Shown: positions 15,567-25,455 of the stretch, in pieces
Numbering within the stretch: position 1 is the stretch's first letter
How the letters are laid out: each line of letters starts with the position of its first letter
Assembly (NCBI RefSeq): GCF_009758125.1
Contig: NZ_WRXO01000001.1
Coordinates: forward strand, 806,001-870,000
Direction: 5' to 3'
Source: Chitinophaga oryziterrae
GTDB taxonomy: Bacteria; Bacteroidota; Bacteroidia; Chitinophagales; Chitinophagaceae
DNA length: 64,000 nucleotides
Position numbers and translations under genes: made by a program
Notes under the pieces: generated by a model
Database searches by the model: none
The model's input: the letters and a program-made list of their open reading frames with translations, nothing else
What the model was told of the DNA's origin: nothing

Positions 15567-17684
15567 ATGCAAAGCTTCAGAACAGAACTGGAAAATCCTG
15601 TTGTAGAGAAGGACATAATAGAACTGGAGAAAAAGATTCGTTTATTCCGTGAAGGACAGATACCGGAAGAGAAATTCCGTAGTCTGCGTCTCGCAAGAGG
15701 TATTTACGGACAGAGACAGCCGGGAGTTCAAATGATACGTATCAAACTGCCCTACGGTAAAATGACCCTGGAACAGTGGAAACGTATGTCTGACGTTTCT
15801 GACGAATATTCTACCGGTAACCTGCACCTGACCACCCGTCAGGACATTCAGATCCACTTCGTGAGTCTGGAAAAGACACCTGAACTGTGGACCAAACTGG
15901 ACCTCGATGATATTACCATTCGTGAAGCCTGCGGTAACACCGTAAGAAATATTACCGCTTCTGATAAAGCGGGTATAGACCCTGCCGAACCATTTGATAT
16001 TACCCCTTATGCTGATGCTGCGTTCCGCTATTTCCTGCGTAACCCTGTATGCCAGGACATGGGACGTAAATTCAAGATAGCTTTCTCCAGCAGTGATGCT
16101 GATACCGCCTGGGCTTTCATGCATGATATAGGCGTTATACCTAAGATCCGCGAAATTAACGGACAGCAGGTACGCGGCTTTAAAGTGATGATAGGCGGTG
16201 GCCTGGGAGCACAGCCTTACCTGGCACACATTGCTTACGAATTCCTGGAAGCAGATCAGCTGATCCCATATATAGAGACCGTATTGCGTGTATTTGACAG
16301 AAATGGTGAAAGGGCCAGTCGTCATAAAGCACGTATGAAGTTCCTGATCCAGAAACTCGGGTTTGAAGAATTCTCCAGACTGGTAGAGGAAGAACGCCTT
16401 GCCAACAAAGTGAAGACTTTCCATGTAGATGCTGATGTATGGGAAGAACCGGAATTGCCTGCAGCAGATGCAGTATTACCGGCTTACACGATTAAGGACC
16501 CTAAGAAATACGAAATATGGAAGGCTACCAACGCTTTCCGTCAGAAGCAGGCAGATTATTATGCCGCTTATGTGCGCGTGCCATTGGGTAACATCAGTTC
16601 CGTTATTTCCCGCCAGATCATTGAAGGGCTGAAACCAGCTATCGGCAACGATGTGCGTGTAACAGCCAACCAGGGTTTACTGCTGAAATATATATTACCG
16701 GCTCACCTGCCTTACGTGTTCAGCGTGCTGGAAACGGCAGGTTTTGCGGAACCCGGCTTTGACAGTGTTGCCGATATCACGGCCTGCCCTGGTACTGATA
16801 CCTGTAACCTGGCTATCTCCAGCAGCACCGGTATTGCTACTGCACTGGAACTGGTGATTCAGGAAGAATTCCCGGACCTGGTATATAATAAAGATATTAA
16901 GATCAAGATAAGTGGTTGTATGAACTCCTGCGGTCAGCATGGTATTGCCGCTATCGGCTTCCATGGCAGTTCCGTGAAGAGTGGCGGTAAGGTATTGCCA
17001 GCCCTGCAGGTATTGCTGGGTGGTGGTATTGTTGGAGATGGCGTGGGCCGTGTAGCAGATAAGGTGATCAAGGTGCCAAGTAAACGTGGCCCGGATGTAC
17101 TACGCTCCCTGCTGAACGACTACGAAGCCAATGCGCAGGAAAGCGAAAAATTCAATGATTACTACGATCGTCAGGGAGAAAAATACTTCTACGACCTGCT
17201 GAAACCATTGACAGACCTGACTACCCTGCAGAACGATGATTTCATCGACTGGGGACAGGGCGACAAGTTCGCGACTGCTATTGGTGTGGGTGAGTGCGCA
17301 AGCGTGGTAATAGACCTGGTAGCTACCCTGTTATTTGAAGGGGAAGAAAAGCTGCAGTCATCTATCGTAGCTTTGGAAAGCAATCAGTTCGCAGACAGTA
17401 TCTATCATTCTTACTCCACTTTTATACAGACAGCGAAAGCGTTACTGTTAGGAGAAGGCGTAAACTGTAATACACAGACCGGCATCATCAATGACTTTGA
17501 CAAACATTTCATAGAAACAGGCAAGTGGCCAATCGACGGAGGTTTCAAGGAACTGGTGTTACAAATCAATCAGCACGAACCATCAGAAAGCTTTGCGAAA
17601 GCATATCACAAACAGGCGGCAGACTTTTATCAGCAGGCACATGCCCTCAGGCAGCAGCCAAGCGCTGAAGTACCTGCGTCTTAA
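15567..17684 (+). CDS. ferredoxin-type sulfite (or nitrite) reductase with C-terminal HEPN-like extension
   Basis: 705 residues. Residues ~1-525 are the siroheme/[4Fe-4S] reductase: two ferredoxin-like half-domains (HLTTRQDIQIHFV; GLLLKYI) and the cluster cysteines C407-x5-C413 (CPGTDTC) and C451-x3-C455 (CMNSC). It reduces sulfite to sulfide, or nitrite to ammonia, with six electrons. Residues ~540-700 are an all-helical extension absent from the E. coli and plant enzymes and resembling HEPN-type domains; its role is unknown. The downstream genes make siroheme. The Cys-codon leader upstream argues for sulfite and cysteine synthesis rather than nitrite. No sulfate-activating genes are in view. 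The ATG at 15567 is the only plausible start. Confidence 0.85.
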   Translation: MQSFRTELENPVVEKDIIELEKKIRLFREGQIPEEKFRSLRLARGIYGQRQPGVQMIRIKLPYGKMTLEQWKRMSDVSDEYSTGNLHLTTRQDIQIHFVSLEKTPELWTKLDLDDITIREACGNTVRNITASDKAGIDPAEPFDITPYADAAFRYFLRNPVCQDMGRKFKIAFSSSDADTAWAFMHDIGVIPKIREINGQQVRGFKVMIGGGLGAQPYLAHIAYEFLEADQLIPYIETVLRVFDRNGERASRHKARMKFLIQKLGFEEFSRLVEEERLANKVKTFHVDADVWEEPELPAADAVLPAYTIKDPKKYEIWKATNAFRQKQADYYAAYVRVPLGNISSVISRQIIEGLKPAIGNDVRVTANQGLLLKYILPAHLPYVFSVLETAGFAEPGFDSVADITACPGTDTCNLAISSSTGIATALELVIQEEFPDLVYNKDIKIKISGCMNSCGQHGIAAIGFHGSSVKSGGKVLPALQVLLGGGIVGDGVGRVADKVIKVPSKRGPDVLRSLLNDYEANAQESEKFNDYYDRQGEKYFYDLLKPLTDLTTLQNDDFIDWGQGDKFATAIGVGECASVVIDLVATLLFEGEEKLQSSIVALESNQFADSIYHSYSTFIQTAKALLLGEGVNCNTQTGIINDFDKHFIETGKWPIDGGFKELVLQINQHEPSESFAKAYHKQAADFYQQAHALRQQPSAEVPAS

Positions 17685-17702
17685 TCTTTAAAAGAGTACA
17701 CT

Positions 17703-18479
17703 ATGCAAAATATACATCCAAAATTAATACTGGTAGGCGCTGGTCCTGGTGATCCTGAGCTGATCACTGTAAAAGGGCTGAAAGCCATACAACAGGCCAG
17801 GGTAATTCTGTACGACGCATTGTCTAACAATGAACTGCTGGAGCATGCACCCTGCAACTGCTTAAAGCGTTTTGTTGGGAAACGTGCCGGTATGCATGTG
17901 TACTCTCAGGATGAGATTAACCGCATGATCGTGAAGTACGCATTGACTTATGGGAATGTGGTACGCCTGAAAGGAGGAGATTCTTTTGTGTTTGGGCGCG
18001 GACAGGAAGAACTGGCTTTTGCCCAGCAGTTTAATATAGATACGGAAGTCATTCCCGGTATCAGCAGCGCGATATCGGTGCCGGCTTTTAACGGGATTCC
18101 GGTGACGGCGCGTAACGTGAGTGAGGGATTCTGGGTACTGACCGGTACCACACAGAATGGTAACCTGGCAAGAGACCTGGATCATGCTATTCAGGTGAAA
18201 ACGACCGTTGTGATATTGATGGGAATGAGTAAGCTGGAAGAGATATCTTCCGCATATATTGCGCAGGGAAAAGGTAATACCCCTGCTGCCATTATCCAGA
18301 ATGGTACATTGCCTAACCAGAAAGTGGGCGTAGGTACCGTGGGAGAACTGGCAGCGATCGCCAGCAGGGGAGACCTCCGTAATCCCGCTATTATTGTTGT
18401 AGGAGAGGTGGTACGTTTCCATGAAGCGTTCCAGTCCGTGAAGGAGAAGCTGGCCGCCGGATTTAAAATAGCCGTATAA
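17703..18479 (+). CDS. cobA: uroporphyrinogen-III C-methyltransferase
   Basis: 258 residues. Methylates uroporphyrinogen III twice with SAM to give precorrin-2, the first committed step to siroheme (and cobalamin). The tetrapyrrole-methylase signature VGAGPGDPELIT is near residue 11, the RLKGGDSFVFGRGQEE motif near residue 90, VIPGISSA near residue 118 and the GITARGV-like GIPVTARNVS site near residue 130. It lies 18 bases downstream of the reductase and lacks the CysG N-terminal half, which is encoded separately by the next gene. Its stop codon is immediately followed by the end of a dispersed repeat, which splits this operon. Confidence 0.94.
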   Translation: MQNIHPKLILVGAGPGDPELITVKGLKAIQQARVILYDALSNNELLEHAPCNCLKRFVGKRAGMHVYSQDEINRMIVKYALTYGNVVRLKGGDSFVFGRGQEELAFAQQFNIDTEVIPGISSAISVPAFNGIPVTARNVSEGFWVLTGTTQNGNLARDLDHAIQVKTTVVILMGMSKLEEISSAYIAQGKGNTPAAIIQNGTLPNQKVGVGTVGELAAIASRGDLRNPAIIVVGEVVRFHEAFQSVKEKLAAGFKIAV

Positions 18480-18595
18480 TCAGTTTGATTTTTGGATACA
18501 GGGCTTCGCCCTGCAAAATCCCTTCAATTTTTTTGTGATGGTGCTTAGCGCCATCACAAAAAAATTACTCTTTGATCAAAATAAATCAAACTGAG
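18480..18595 (+). repeat. dispersed two-hairpin repeat, copy A
   Basis: About 115 bp bounded by perfect 12-bp inverted ends, TCAGTTTGATTT (18480-18491) and AAATCAAACTGA (18583-18594). Hairpin 1 is GCAGGGC-TTC-GCCCTGC. Hairpin 2 is a 17-bp stem (T-run, GTGATGGTGC, TTA loop, GCGCCATCAC, A-run). A TTGATCAA palindrome precedes the right end. The left end abuts the cobA stop codon. A near-identical copy is at 35656-35760 and a partial one at 26389-26424. Confidence 0.85.
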
Positions 18596-18671
18596 TCCCT
18601 GAAAGTGAGATTCTTTTATCTGCTGATATTTGAGTAACTTTTAAGTCAGTCTTTTTTATAAATGTGCCCAT

Positions 18672-19253
18672 ATGGAAGAGAATAATCTGTTTCCGGTATT
18701 TTTCAAGGTAAACCGTCTGCAACTGCTTGTAGTTGGCGGCGGTAATATCGGGCATGAAAAAGTAAGCGCTATCCTCAGCAATTGCCTGGACGCCAACATA
18801 ACAGTGGTGGCTACCTGGTTCTTACCGGAACTGGTAACGCTGGCCAAAACCGCGCCCAATGTTACATTAGTTCAAAAACCTTTCTCCTGCGGGGATATGC
18901 TGGGTAAAGACCTGGCTATTGCTGCCACTAACGACAAAGAACTGAACGGTTTCATCTGGGAAAAGGCGAAGGGCAGCCGGGTGCTGATCAATGTGGCTGA
19001 TACACCGGAGTTATGTGATTTTTATTTAGGTTCTGTTGTACAGAAGGGCAATCTCAAAATAGCTATTTCTACCAATGGTAAATCTCCCACCGTTGCGAAA
19101 CGTTTAAAAGAAGTATTACAGGAAGCCATACCAGGATCCATTAATGAGGTGCTGGATAAGTTACAGACAATACGTGACAGGCTGAAAGGTGATTTTACCG
19201 AGAAGGTGAAACAACTGAACCAGATTACTGAGGTACTGGTAAAGAGAGACTAA
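18672..19253 (+). CDS. precorrin-2 dehydrogenase / sirohydrochlorin ferrochelatase (Met8-like)
   Basis: 193 residues, corresponding to the N-terminal half of CysG or to Met8p/SirC. NAD-dependent oxidation of precorrin-2 to sirohydrochlorin, and possibly iron insertion to siroheme. The Rossmann motif VVGGGNIGHEKV is at residues 20-31, followed by NDKELNG and NVADTPELCDF, and by the ISTNGKSPTVAKRLKE dimer/active-site segment near residue 135. With cobA and the reductase it would complete siroheme assembly for that enzyme. The 190-base gap from cobA contains repeat copy A. The ATG at 18672 gives a normal N-terminus; an ATG at 18662 is out of frame. Confidence 0.88.
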   Translation: MEENNLFPVFFKVNRLQLLVVGGGNIGHEKVSAILSNCLDANITVVATWFLPELVTLAKTAPNVTLVQKPFSCGDMLGKDLAIAATNDKELNGFIWEKAKGSRVLINVADTPELCDFYLGSVVQKGNLKIAISTNGKSPTVAKRLKEVLQEAIPGSINEVLDKLQTIRDRLKGDFTEKVKQLNQITEVLVKRD

Positions 19254-19578
19254 AAATTATAAATTATCGATATATTCCATTTTTACTGCAAAACAGCCCC
19301 ATTTTCCACCCACCAACGGAATAATTCAGCATATTTTCTTAGAAATAGATAGTTTTTTAACCATCTCTGGATAAAATTATCTTTCATTTTGTGCTTAATT
19401 TTCTTTTTATATTACATGATTAATAAAAATATATTTATAATTTAGTATCATTGTATGTAAAAATTCAACAAGGCTTGTTATTTTTATAGAAAATTAGAAG
19501 GTATTTGCTGTTTTGGTAGAGATTTTCAGATTACTGGTTAAAATATATTTATTTTTAATGTGTCATTAGTCTCTTGTT

Positions 19579-19758
19579 ATGCGTAATGTTTCGAAAAACA
19601 GGTTCAGCAGGGTAGTTATTAAGAAATCACCCTATATTAATTCGGTTTCTGTCACGAAATCCAATACATCAGATATCAAAACACACACAGTCATAAAACC
19701 AGCCAAAGGAGCAGTGTCAACCTATGATCGGCGGATAATAGCTGGCTCTGCTCTCTAA
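19579..19758 (+). CDS. possible small basic protein, 59 residues
   Basis: ATG at 19579, TAA at 19756-19758. The product is basic and Ser/Thr/Val-rich (begins RNVSKNRFSRVVIKKSPY, ends YDRRIIAGSAL) with no signal peptide, membrane span or recognisable motif. Codon use is not clearly native, and the surroundings look decayed. It could be a real small gene, a remnant, or chance. Confidence 0.2.
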   Translation: MRNVSKNRFSRVVIKKSPYINSVSVTKSNTSDIKTHTVIKPAKGAVSTYDRRIIAGSAL

Positions 19759-19804
19759 AATATTGAGGCATATAGCAAGTATATGCCCGAAGATAAAGTA
19801 AGTA

Positions 19805-19906
19805 GCGGTTACAGGCGGGGAACTTCCGGGGCTAGGGTCAGCAAAGGCCAGCAAAGTTCTTGACCTCGCAGTTTCGGATAGTTATCGTATCCCCGCCTTA
19901 TGCCGC
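19805..19906 (+). ncRNA. candidate structured RNA element
   Basis: A closing helix AGGCGGGGA with TCCCCGCCT (9 bp), backed by GCGG with CCGC, encloses about 75 nt. Inside, GGTCA pairs with TGACC. It is GC-rich in an otherwise AT-rich kilobase. I could not match it to a riboswitch, tmRNA, SRP or RNase P RNA. Frames reading through it have no recognisable protein. Confidence 0.3.
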
Positions 19907-20172
19907 GCCAATTACAAAGAGATTTCCCGCTTCCCTGAAGTATATACCTTACGCCGGAGGCCTGAAAGGGGCCTCGCTGAGGTATCATAAAGAATTAAGA
20001 CCGTTTATCAACCAAAATCTGAATTGTATCCTGACTATTCACTATTTCATTTTATCAACCATTACTAAGCTGCACCAAACTAATCTGTCGATTAATAAAA
20101 GAGAAAAACGAAGAAAATCTAGTGAAGCAGATCCCCTGTAATATTCTTTGCATGCTGCCGGAATTCAGGGAA

Positions 20173-20220
20173 GGGAAACGGTTCATTGCAGGCTATGCGT
20201 CCTTAACCGTTTCTCTTTTT
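20173..20220 (+). terminator. terminator-like hairpin upstream of the HD gene
   Basis: GAAACGGTT (20175-20183) pairs with AACCGTTTC (20205-20213) around a 21-nt loop, followed by a T-rich run. No gene upstream clearly needs it, so it may end a non-coding transcript from the preceding kilobase. Confidence 0.5.
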
Positions 20221-20251
20221 CTTCGTTTTTTGTAGCTGTATATTTGCCCCC

Positions 20252-20893
20252 ATGATCCTTTCCCAAACAGAAGCATTCGTTAAAAAAGAACTGGCAGGCG
20301 CCGAAGGCGGGCACGACTGGTGGCATATTTACAGGGTATGGCAACTGGCTAAACACATTGCTGCACAGGAAGATGTGAATATGCTGGTAGTTGAACTGGG
20401 CGCACTGCTGCATGACATTGCAGATGCCAAATTCCATGGCGGAGATGAAAGCATAGGGCCGGCAAAGGCCCGCCAGTTCATGGAATCTATCCAGGTACCG
20501 GCCGGTGTGGTGCAACACGTGACTAATATCATCGAACACATTTCTTTTAAAGGCGGACACCAGGCAGGTAAATTTTACTCTCCGGAACTGGGAGTGGTAC
20601 AGGATGCTGACCGCCTGGATGCACTGGGCGCTATCGGTATTGCCCGGACGTTCAACTATGGCGGTTTTAAGAACAGGGCCATTTATGATCCGGGGATTTC
20701 TCCTGATTTACAGATGACCAAAGAACAGTACAAGCATAGCACGGCCCCTACGATCAATCATTTTTACGAGAAGTTGTTATTGCTGAAAGACAGGATGAAT
20801 ACTGCTACCGGCAGAAAGCTGGCCGAAGAAAGGCATTTGTTTATGGAGCAGTTCCTGGAAAGGTTTTATAAAGAGTGGGAGGGGATATCCTGA
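20252..20893 (+). CDS. HD-domain phosphohydrolase (YedJ-like)
   Basis: 213 residues. A metal-dependent HD hydrolase: H21 in HDWWH, the HD pair H54-D55 in LLHDIAD, and the later D in VQDADRLDALGAIG. The family includes YedJ and relatives with nucleotide or nucleotide-sugar phosphatase activity; the substrate is unknown. The helical C-terminus (KLLLLKDRMNT ... LAEERHLFMEQFL) is the usual family tail. The start codon is only six bases after a TATATTTG box, so the mRNA may be almost leaderless. Convergent with the thioesterase gene, with a shared hairpin overlapping the stop codon. Confidence 0.87.
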   Translation: MILSQTEAFVKKELAGAEGGHDWWHIYRVWQLAKHIAAQEDVNMLVVELGALLHDIADAKFHGGDESIGPAKARQFMESIQVPAGVVQHVTNIIEHISFKGGHQAGKFYSPELGVVQDADRLDALGAIGIARTFNYGGFKNRAIYDPGISPDLQMTKEQYKHSTAPTINHFYEKLLLLKDRMNTATGRKLAEERHLFMEQFLERFYKEWEGIS

Positions 20894-20921
20894 TGTGTGA
20901 AAGAGATCCTTTCACACATCA
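20891..20921. terminator. convergent terminator overlapping a stop codon
   Basis: 13-bp perfect stem (20891-20903 with 20909-20921) around a 5-nt loop. Its first three bases are the TGA of the HD gene. The thioesterase gene ends nine bases further on. Confidence 0.7.
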
Positions 20922-20929
20922 GCAACCTT

Positions 20930-21445
20930 TTATGCAAATAATGCTTTCAGTTCTTCCGCATCCTGCGGCTTCATCTTGCCACTAAGGATAAGACGAAGCT
21001 GGCGGCGGCGTAAAGCACCGTCATATAAGCTCTTCTCATCTTCTGTATCGGGGATAATGGGAGGTACTATCCGGGACTTGCCATTAGGGTCCAGGGCCAC
21101 GAAAGTCATGAACGCCTCGTTTGACTTATAACGGTACTGCTGTACAGGATCTTCGCCCCATACCCGCAGGTGTACTTCCATAGAGGTAGTAAACGCCCTG
21201 CTCACCTTTGCTTCAATATGTACGACGTTGCCCAGCTTAATGGGATTTTCGAAAGAGATATTGTCTACAGATGCCGTTACTACCGGTGCGCTGCAATGTT
21301 TCATAGACGCCAGCGCAGCGGCGATGTCCATCCAGTACATTAAACGGCCGCCCATCAGGTTGCCAAAAGTGTTGGTATCATTGGGCAGTACCAGTTCCGT
21401 CATCTGGATAACCGAGTCCTGCGTGCGCTTGGGCGTTATAGTCAT
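20930..21445 (-). CDS. acyl-CoA thioesterase, hotdog fold (YciA/BACH type)
   Basis: 171 residues. Hydrolyses acyl-CoA to fatty acid and CoA. The single hotdog domain shows the N-terminal MTELVLPNDTN segment, GNLMGGRLMYWMDIAAALAS with the catalytic Asp in MDI, the SVDNISFENPIKLGNVV strand pair and ALDPNGKSRIVPPI. The family is hexameric and cytosolic; chain-length preference cannot be read from sequence. A TAATTTTG box (minus strand, 21465-21472) is the likely -7 element 20 bases before the start. No neighbouring lipid genes point to a special role. Confidence 0.9.
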   Translation of the reverse strand: MTITPKRTQDSVIQMTELVLPNDTNTFGNLMGGRLMYWMDIAAALASMKHCSAPVVTASVDNISFENPIKLGNVVHIEAKVSRAFTTSMEVHLRVWGEDPVQQYRYKSNEAFMTFVALDPNGKSRIVPPIIPDTEDEKSLYDGALRRRQLRLILSGKMKPQDAEELKALFA

Positions 21446-21608
21446 GTTATTGTTTGTTCGGCGGCAAAATTAGTAAGAAGTTTGATGCTATTGGTAAGAA
21501 ATAAAATGTGGCAGCCTTCAGGATAAATTTATAAGCCCTCAAAAACGGGTTAAATATTTTTATATTATTTCTTTATATATGTAATAAATATACAATCTTA
21601 AAAAGCCT

Positions 21609-21639
21609 TTTGGGCGGGTAGCAAATTTTTGTAACTTTG
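21609..21639 (+). promoter_or_regulatory. pyrG promoter
   Basis: TTTG (21609-21612), 19 bases, TAACTTTG (21632-21639): an exact consensus match. The resulting leader of about 90 nt contains two mutually exclusive pairings that share AGGTC at 21708-21712. Confidence 0.8.
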
Positions 21640-21709
21640 CCTGACCTTCGGAAGTTAGTTTTTACTTGACTGGTTACACCATTTATGTCGTCCGGCACTT
21701 CCTCTTTAG

Positions 21710-23389
<1,680 letters not shown>

Positions 23390-23401
23390 TAAATAATTAG
23401 T

Positions 23402-23501
23402 AGCCGCAAGCTATTAGTTGCACCCTGCAAGCAACATTTCAATATTAACTTAACAGAATATTGGGATGATACTTGTCGCTGACAGCTAAAAGCTTGCGGC
23501 T
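23402..23501. repeat. inverted repeat between pyrG and yidC
   Basis: AGCCGCAAGCT (23402-23412) and AGCTTGCGGCT (23491-23501) are perfect inverted copies about 78 bases apart, with further partial pairing (CTATTAG/CTAAAAG). A TACCTTTG -7 box follows at 23507-23514, 27 bases before the yidC start. No -33 TTTG is found at the usual distance. Confidence 0.6.
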
Positions 23502-23540
23502 TTTACATACCTTTGCAGCCTAAATTTCAATTAGAATTTC

Positions 23541-25382
23541 ATGGACAGAAACTCGGTCATTGGCTTCATCTTGCTGGGAGTATTACTGGTAGGATATATC
23601 TTCTATAACCAAGGTCAACAGGTAGAAGCACGGAAAGAGAAAGCCCGTCAGGATTCCATCGCAAACATCAACAAGCCTAAAGTACCCACAGATACAACAG
23701 GTTATGCTGCTGCCGGCACTACCGGTACCCAGGATTCCTCCCGTCTGGCAGGTGAATATGGCGCCTTTGCGAATGCAGCGAAAGGTACTGCTCAAACTGC
23801 TGTACTGGAAAACGACGTTGTAAAAATCACTTTTACCAACCAGGGTGGACAGCCGGCTACTGTTCAGCTGAAAAAATTCAAAACTTTTGATGGCGGTCCT
23901 TTAATGCTGGTAGACGGTTCTTTCAACCGTATTTCCATGCAGTTACCTGCTAATAACAATACCTTATTAAATACTGCAGACCTGTTCTTCACCGGTGGTT
24001 CCGTTCAGAAACTGGCAGATGGCAGTCAGGCTGTTACTTACCGCCTCTCTACCTCTAATCCTGAACAGTTCCTGGAATATGTGTATACACTGAAACAGGA
24101 TGGTTATGCGGTTGACTTTGACATTCATGCGGTAGGACTTGAAAATGTGCTGCCTGCTTCCCAGAAAACGCTGGCCCTGCAATGGGATAACCAGAACGAC
24201 AGACAGGAACAGGATATGCAGAATGAACGTCTCAACAACCAGGTCCATTATGAGTCCGGTGAGGGTAAACACGATTATTTCACCCTGCAGCGTACCAGTC
24301 ATCAGCAACTGGAGAACAAACTGCAATGGGTAAGTGTGAAACAACAGTTCTTCAACACTACCTTCATCTCCCAAAAAGATAACAACTTCGCAGGAGCTGA
24401 TATCAATACCAAAGTGCCTGAAAGCGGTAATATTGTCGGACAGACCTTCACCACCCTGTCTATCCCTTACACCCGCGCACATGATTTCAAATTCCCGATA
24501 GAAATATATTACGGTCCTAACCATTATAAGACGTTAAAATCTTTTGGTATAGGCCTGGAAAATATCATCCCGCTGGGTTCCGGTATTTTTGCTTTCGTAA
24601 AGTATGTGAACAAATGGGTGATCATCCCTGTGTTTAACTTCCTGAGTGGATTTATTCACAATTATGGTATCATCATCATCCTGCTCACCTTATTTATACG
24701 CTTACTGATAGCGCCGTTCACTTATCAGAGTTATGTATCGTCTGCTAAAATGAAGGTGTTAAAGCCCGAAATTGATGCATTGCGTGCGAAACATGGTGAT
24801 GACCAGCAGGCTTTTGGTATGGACCAGATGAAACTCTTTAAGAGCGCCGGTGTAAACCCTCTCGGAGGTTGTTTACCTGCTGTGATGCAGTTACCTATCC
24901 TGGTAGCGATGTACAGCTTCTTCCCGTCCTCTATTGAGTTACGCCAGGAGAGTTTCCTGTGGGCGAAAGACCTTTCGACCTACGATTCTATCTTCCATCT
25001 GCCGTTTACCATTCCTTTTTATGGTGATCACGTGAGTCTTTTCACCTTGCTGATGACGGCTACCAGTTTGATGCTGGCTTTCAACAACCGCGGTATGGCC
25101 GATCAGAGCAACCCGGTAATGAAATATATGCCTTACGTATTCCCGGTAATGCTGTTAGGGATATTCAACCGTCTTGCTTCGGCTTTGACATTCTACTACT
25201 TCCTGTCTAACGTGATCAGTATCCTGTTACAGTGGGTGATACAGAAGTTTATCATCAACCACGACAAGATCCACGCACAGATCCAGGAGAACAAGAAGAA
25301 ACCTAAGAGCAAATCCAAATGGCAGGAAAAGCTGGAAGAGATGCAGCAAAGGCAGCAGGGTGTACAACCGAAAAAGAAGTAA
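23541..25382 (+). CDS. yidC: membrane protein insertase YidC
   Basis: 613 residues. Inserts and folds inner-membrane proteins with or without SecYEG. An N-terminal anchor (residues 1-25) is followed by the large periplasmic beta-supersandwich domain of Gram-negative YidC (to ~residue 345), then five membrane segments. The hydrophilic-groove part includes LIAPFTYQSYVSSAKM and KSAGVNPLGGCLPAVMQLPIL. The C-terminus is a strongly basic tail (KKPKSKSKWQ ... VQPKKK), as in Bacteroidota homologues, where it can contact the ribosome. Transcribed alone with its own terminator. Confidence 0.96.
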   Translation: MDRNSVIGFILLGVLLVGYIFYNQGQQVEARKEKARQDSIANINKPKVPTDTTGYAAAGTTGTQDSSRLAGEYGAFANAAKGTAQTAVLENDVVKITFTNQGGQPATVQLKKFKTFDGGPLMLVDGSFNRISMQLPANNNTLLNTADLFFTGGSVQKLADGSQAVTYRLSTSNPEQFLEYVYTLKQDGYAVDFDIHAVGLENVLPASQKTLALQWDNQNDRQEQDMQNERLNNQVHYESGEGKHDYFTLQRTSHQQLENKLQWVSVKQQFFNTTFISQKDNNFAGADINTKVPESGNIVGQTFTTLSIPYTRAHDFKFPIEIYYGPNHYKTLKSFGIGLENIIPLGSGIFAFVKYVNKWVIIPVFNFLSGFIHNYGIIIILLTLFIRLLIAPFTYQSYVSSAKMKVLKPEIDALRAKHGDDQQAFGMDQMKLFKSAGVNPLGGCLPAVMQLPILVAMYSFFPSSIELRQESFLWAKDLSTYDSIFHLPFTIPFYGDHVSLFTLLMTATSLMLAFNNRGMADQSNPVMKYMPYVFPVMLLGIFNRLASALTFYYFLSNVISILLQWVIQKFIINHDKIHAQIQENKKKPKSKSKWQEKLEEMQQRQQGVQPKKK

Positions 25383-25403
25383 CTTATTATTATTATATTT
25401 GAT

Positions 25404-25436
25404 AGAAGGCTCCCACGATGGGAGCCTTCTTTATTT
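25404..25436 (+). terminator. yidC terminator
   Basis: Perfect 12-bp stem (25404-25415 with 25419-25430), CGA loop, then a T-rich tail. Confidence 0.9.
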
Positions 25437-25455
25437 ACAGGGCTTAATCGTAAAC

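Larger units (their letters stand above)
19254..20251. other. one-kilobase gap, mostly without genes
   Basis: Bases 19254-19560 are very AT-rich with no ORF worth reporting. Then come a possible 59-codon ORF (19579-19758), a short hairpin GCATATA-gcaag-TATATGC (19768-19786) and a GC-rich structured patch (19805-19906). A second hairpin lies around 19949-19983 (ATACCT/AGGTAT enclosing GAGGCC/GGCCTC). A 14-bp perfect inverted repeat (20104-20117 with 20217-20230) brackets a terminator-like hairpin. TATATTTG at 20239-20246, six bases before the next ATG, is a -7 match. Confidence 0.6.

Noticed and set aside
15642..16424. 260-codon minus-strand frame inside the sulfite reductase gene
   Set aside because: Antisense shadow; the plus-strand product carries all reductase motifs.
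19805..19906. Cobalamin, TPP or SAM riboswitch; tmRNA
   Set aside because: None of the core motifs (B12 box, Thi box CTGAGA, tmRNA ends) is present, and the region does not lead directly into a relevant gene.
19860..20141. 93-codon frame downstream of the folded patch (TTG start)
   Set aside because: Non-ATG start inside a helix, low-complexity Lys-rich tail, no recognisable family; kept only as part of the gap description.
25360..25455. N-terminal extension of the M28 peptidase
   Set aside because: It would begin inside yidC and cross its terminator; the ATG at 25456 gives a signal peptide.
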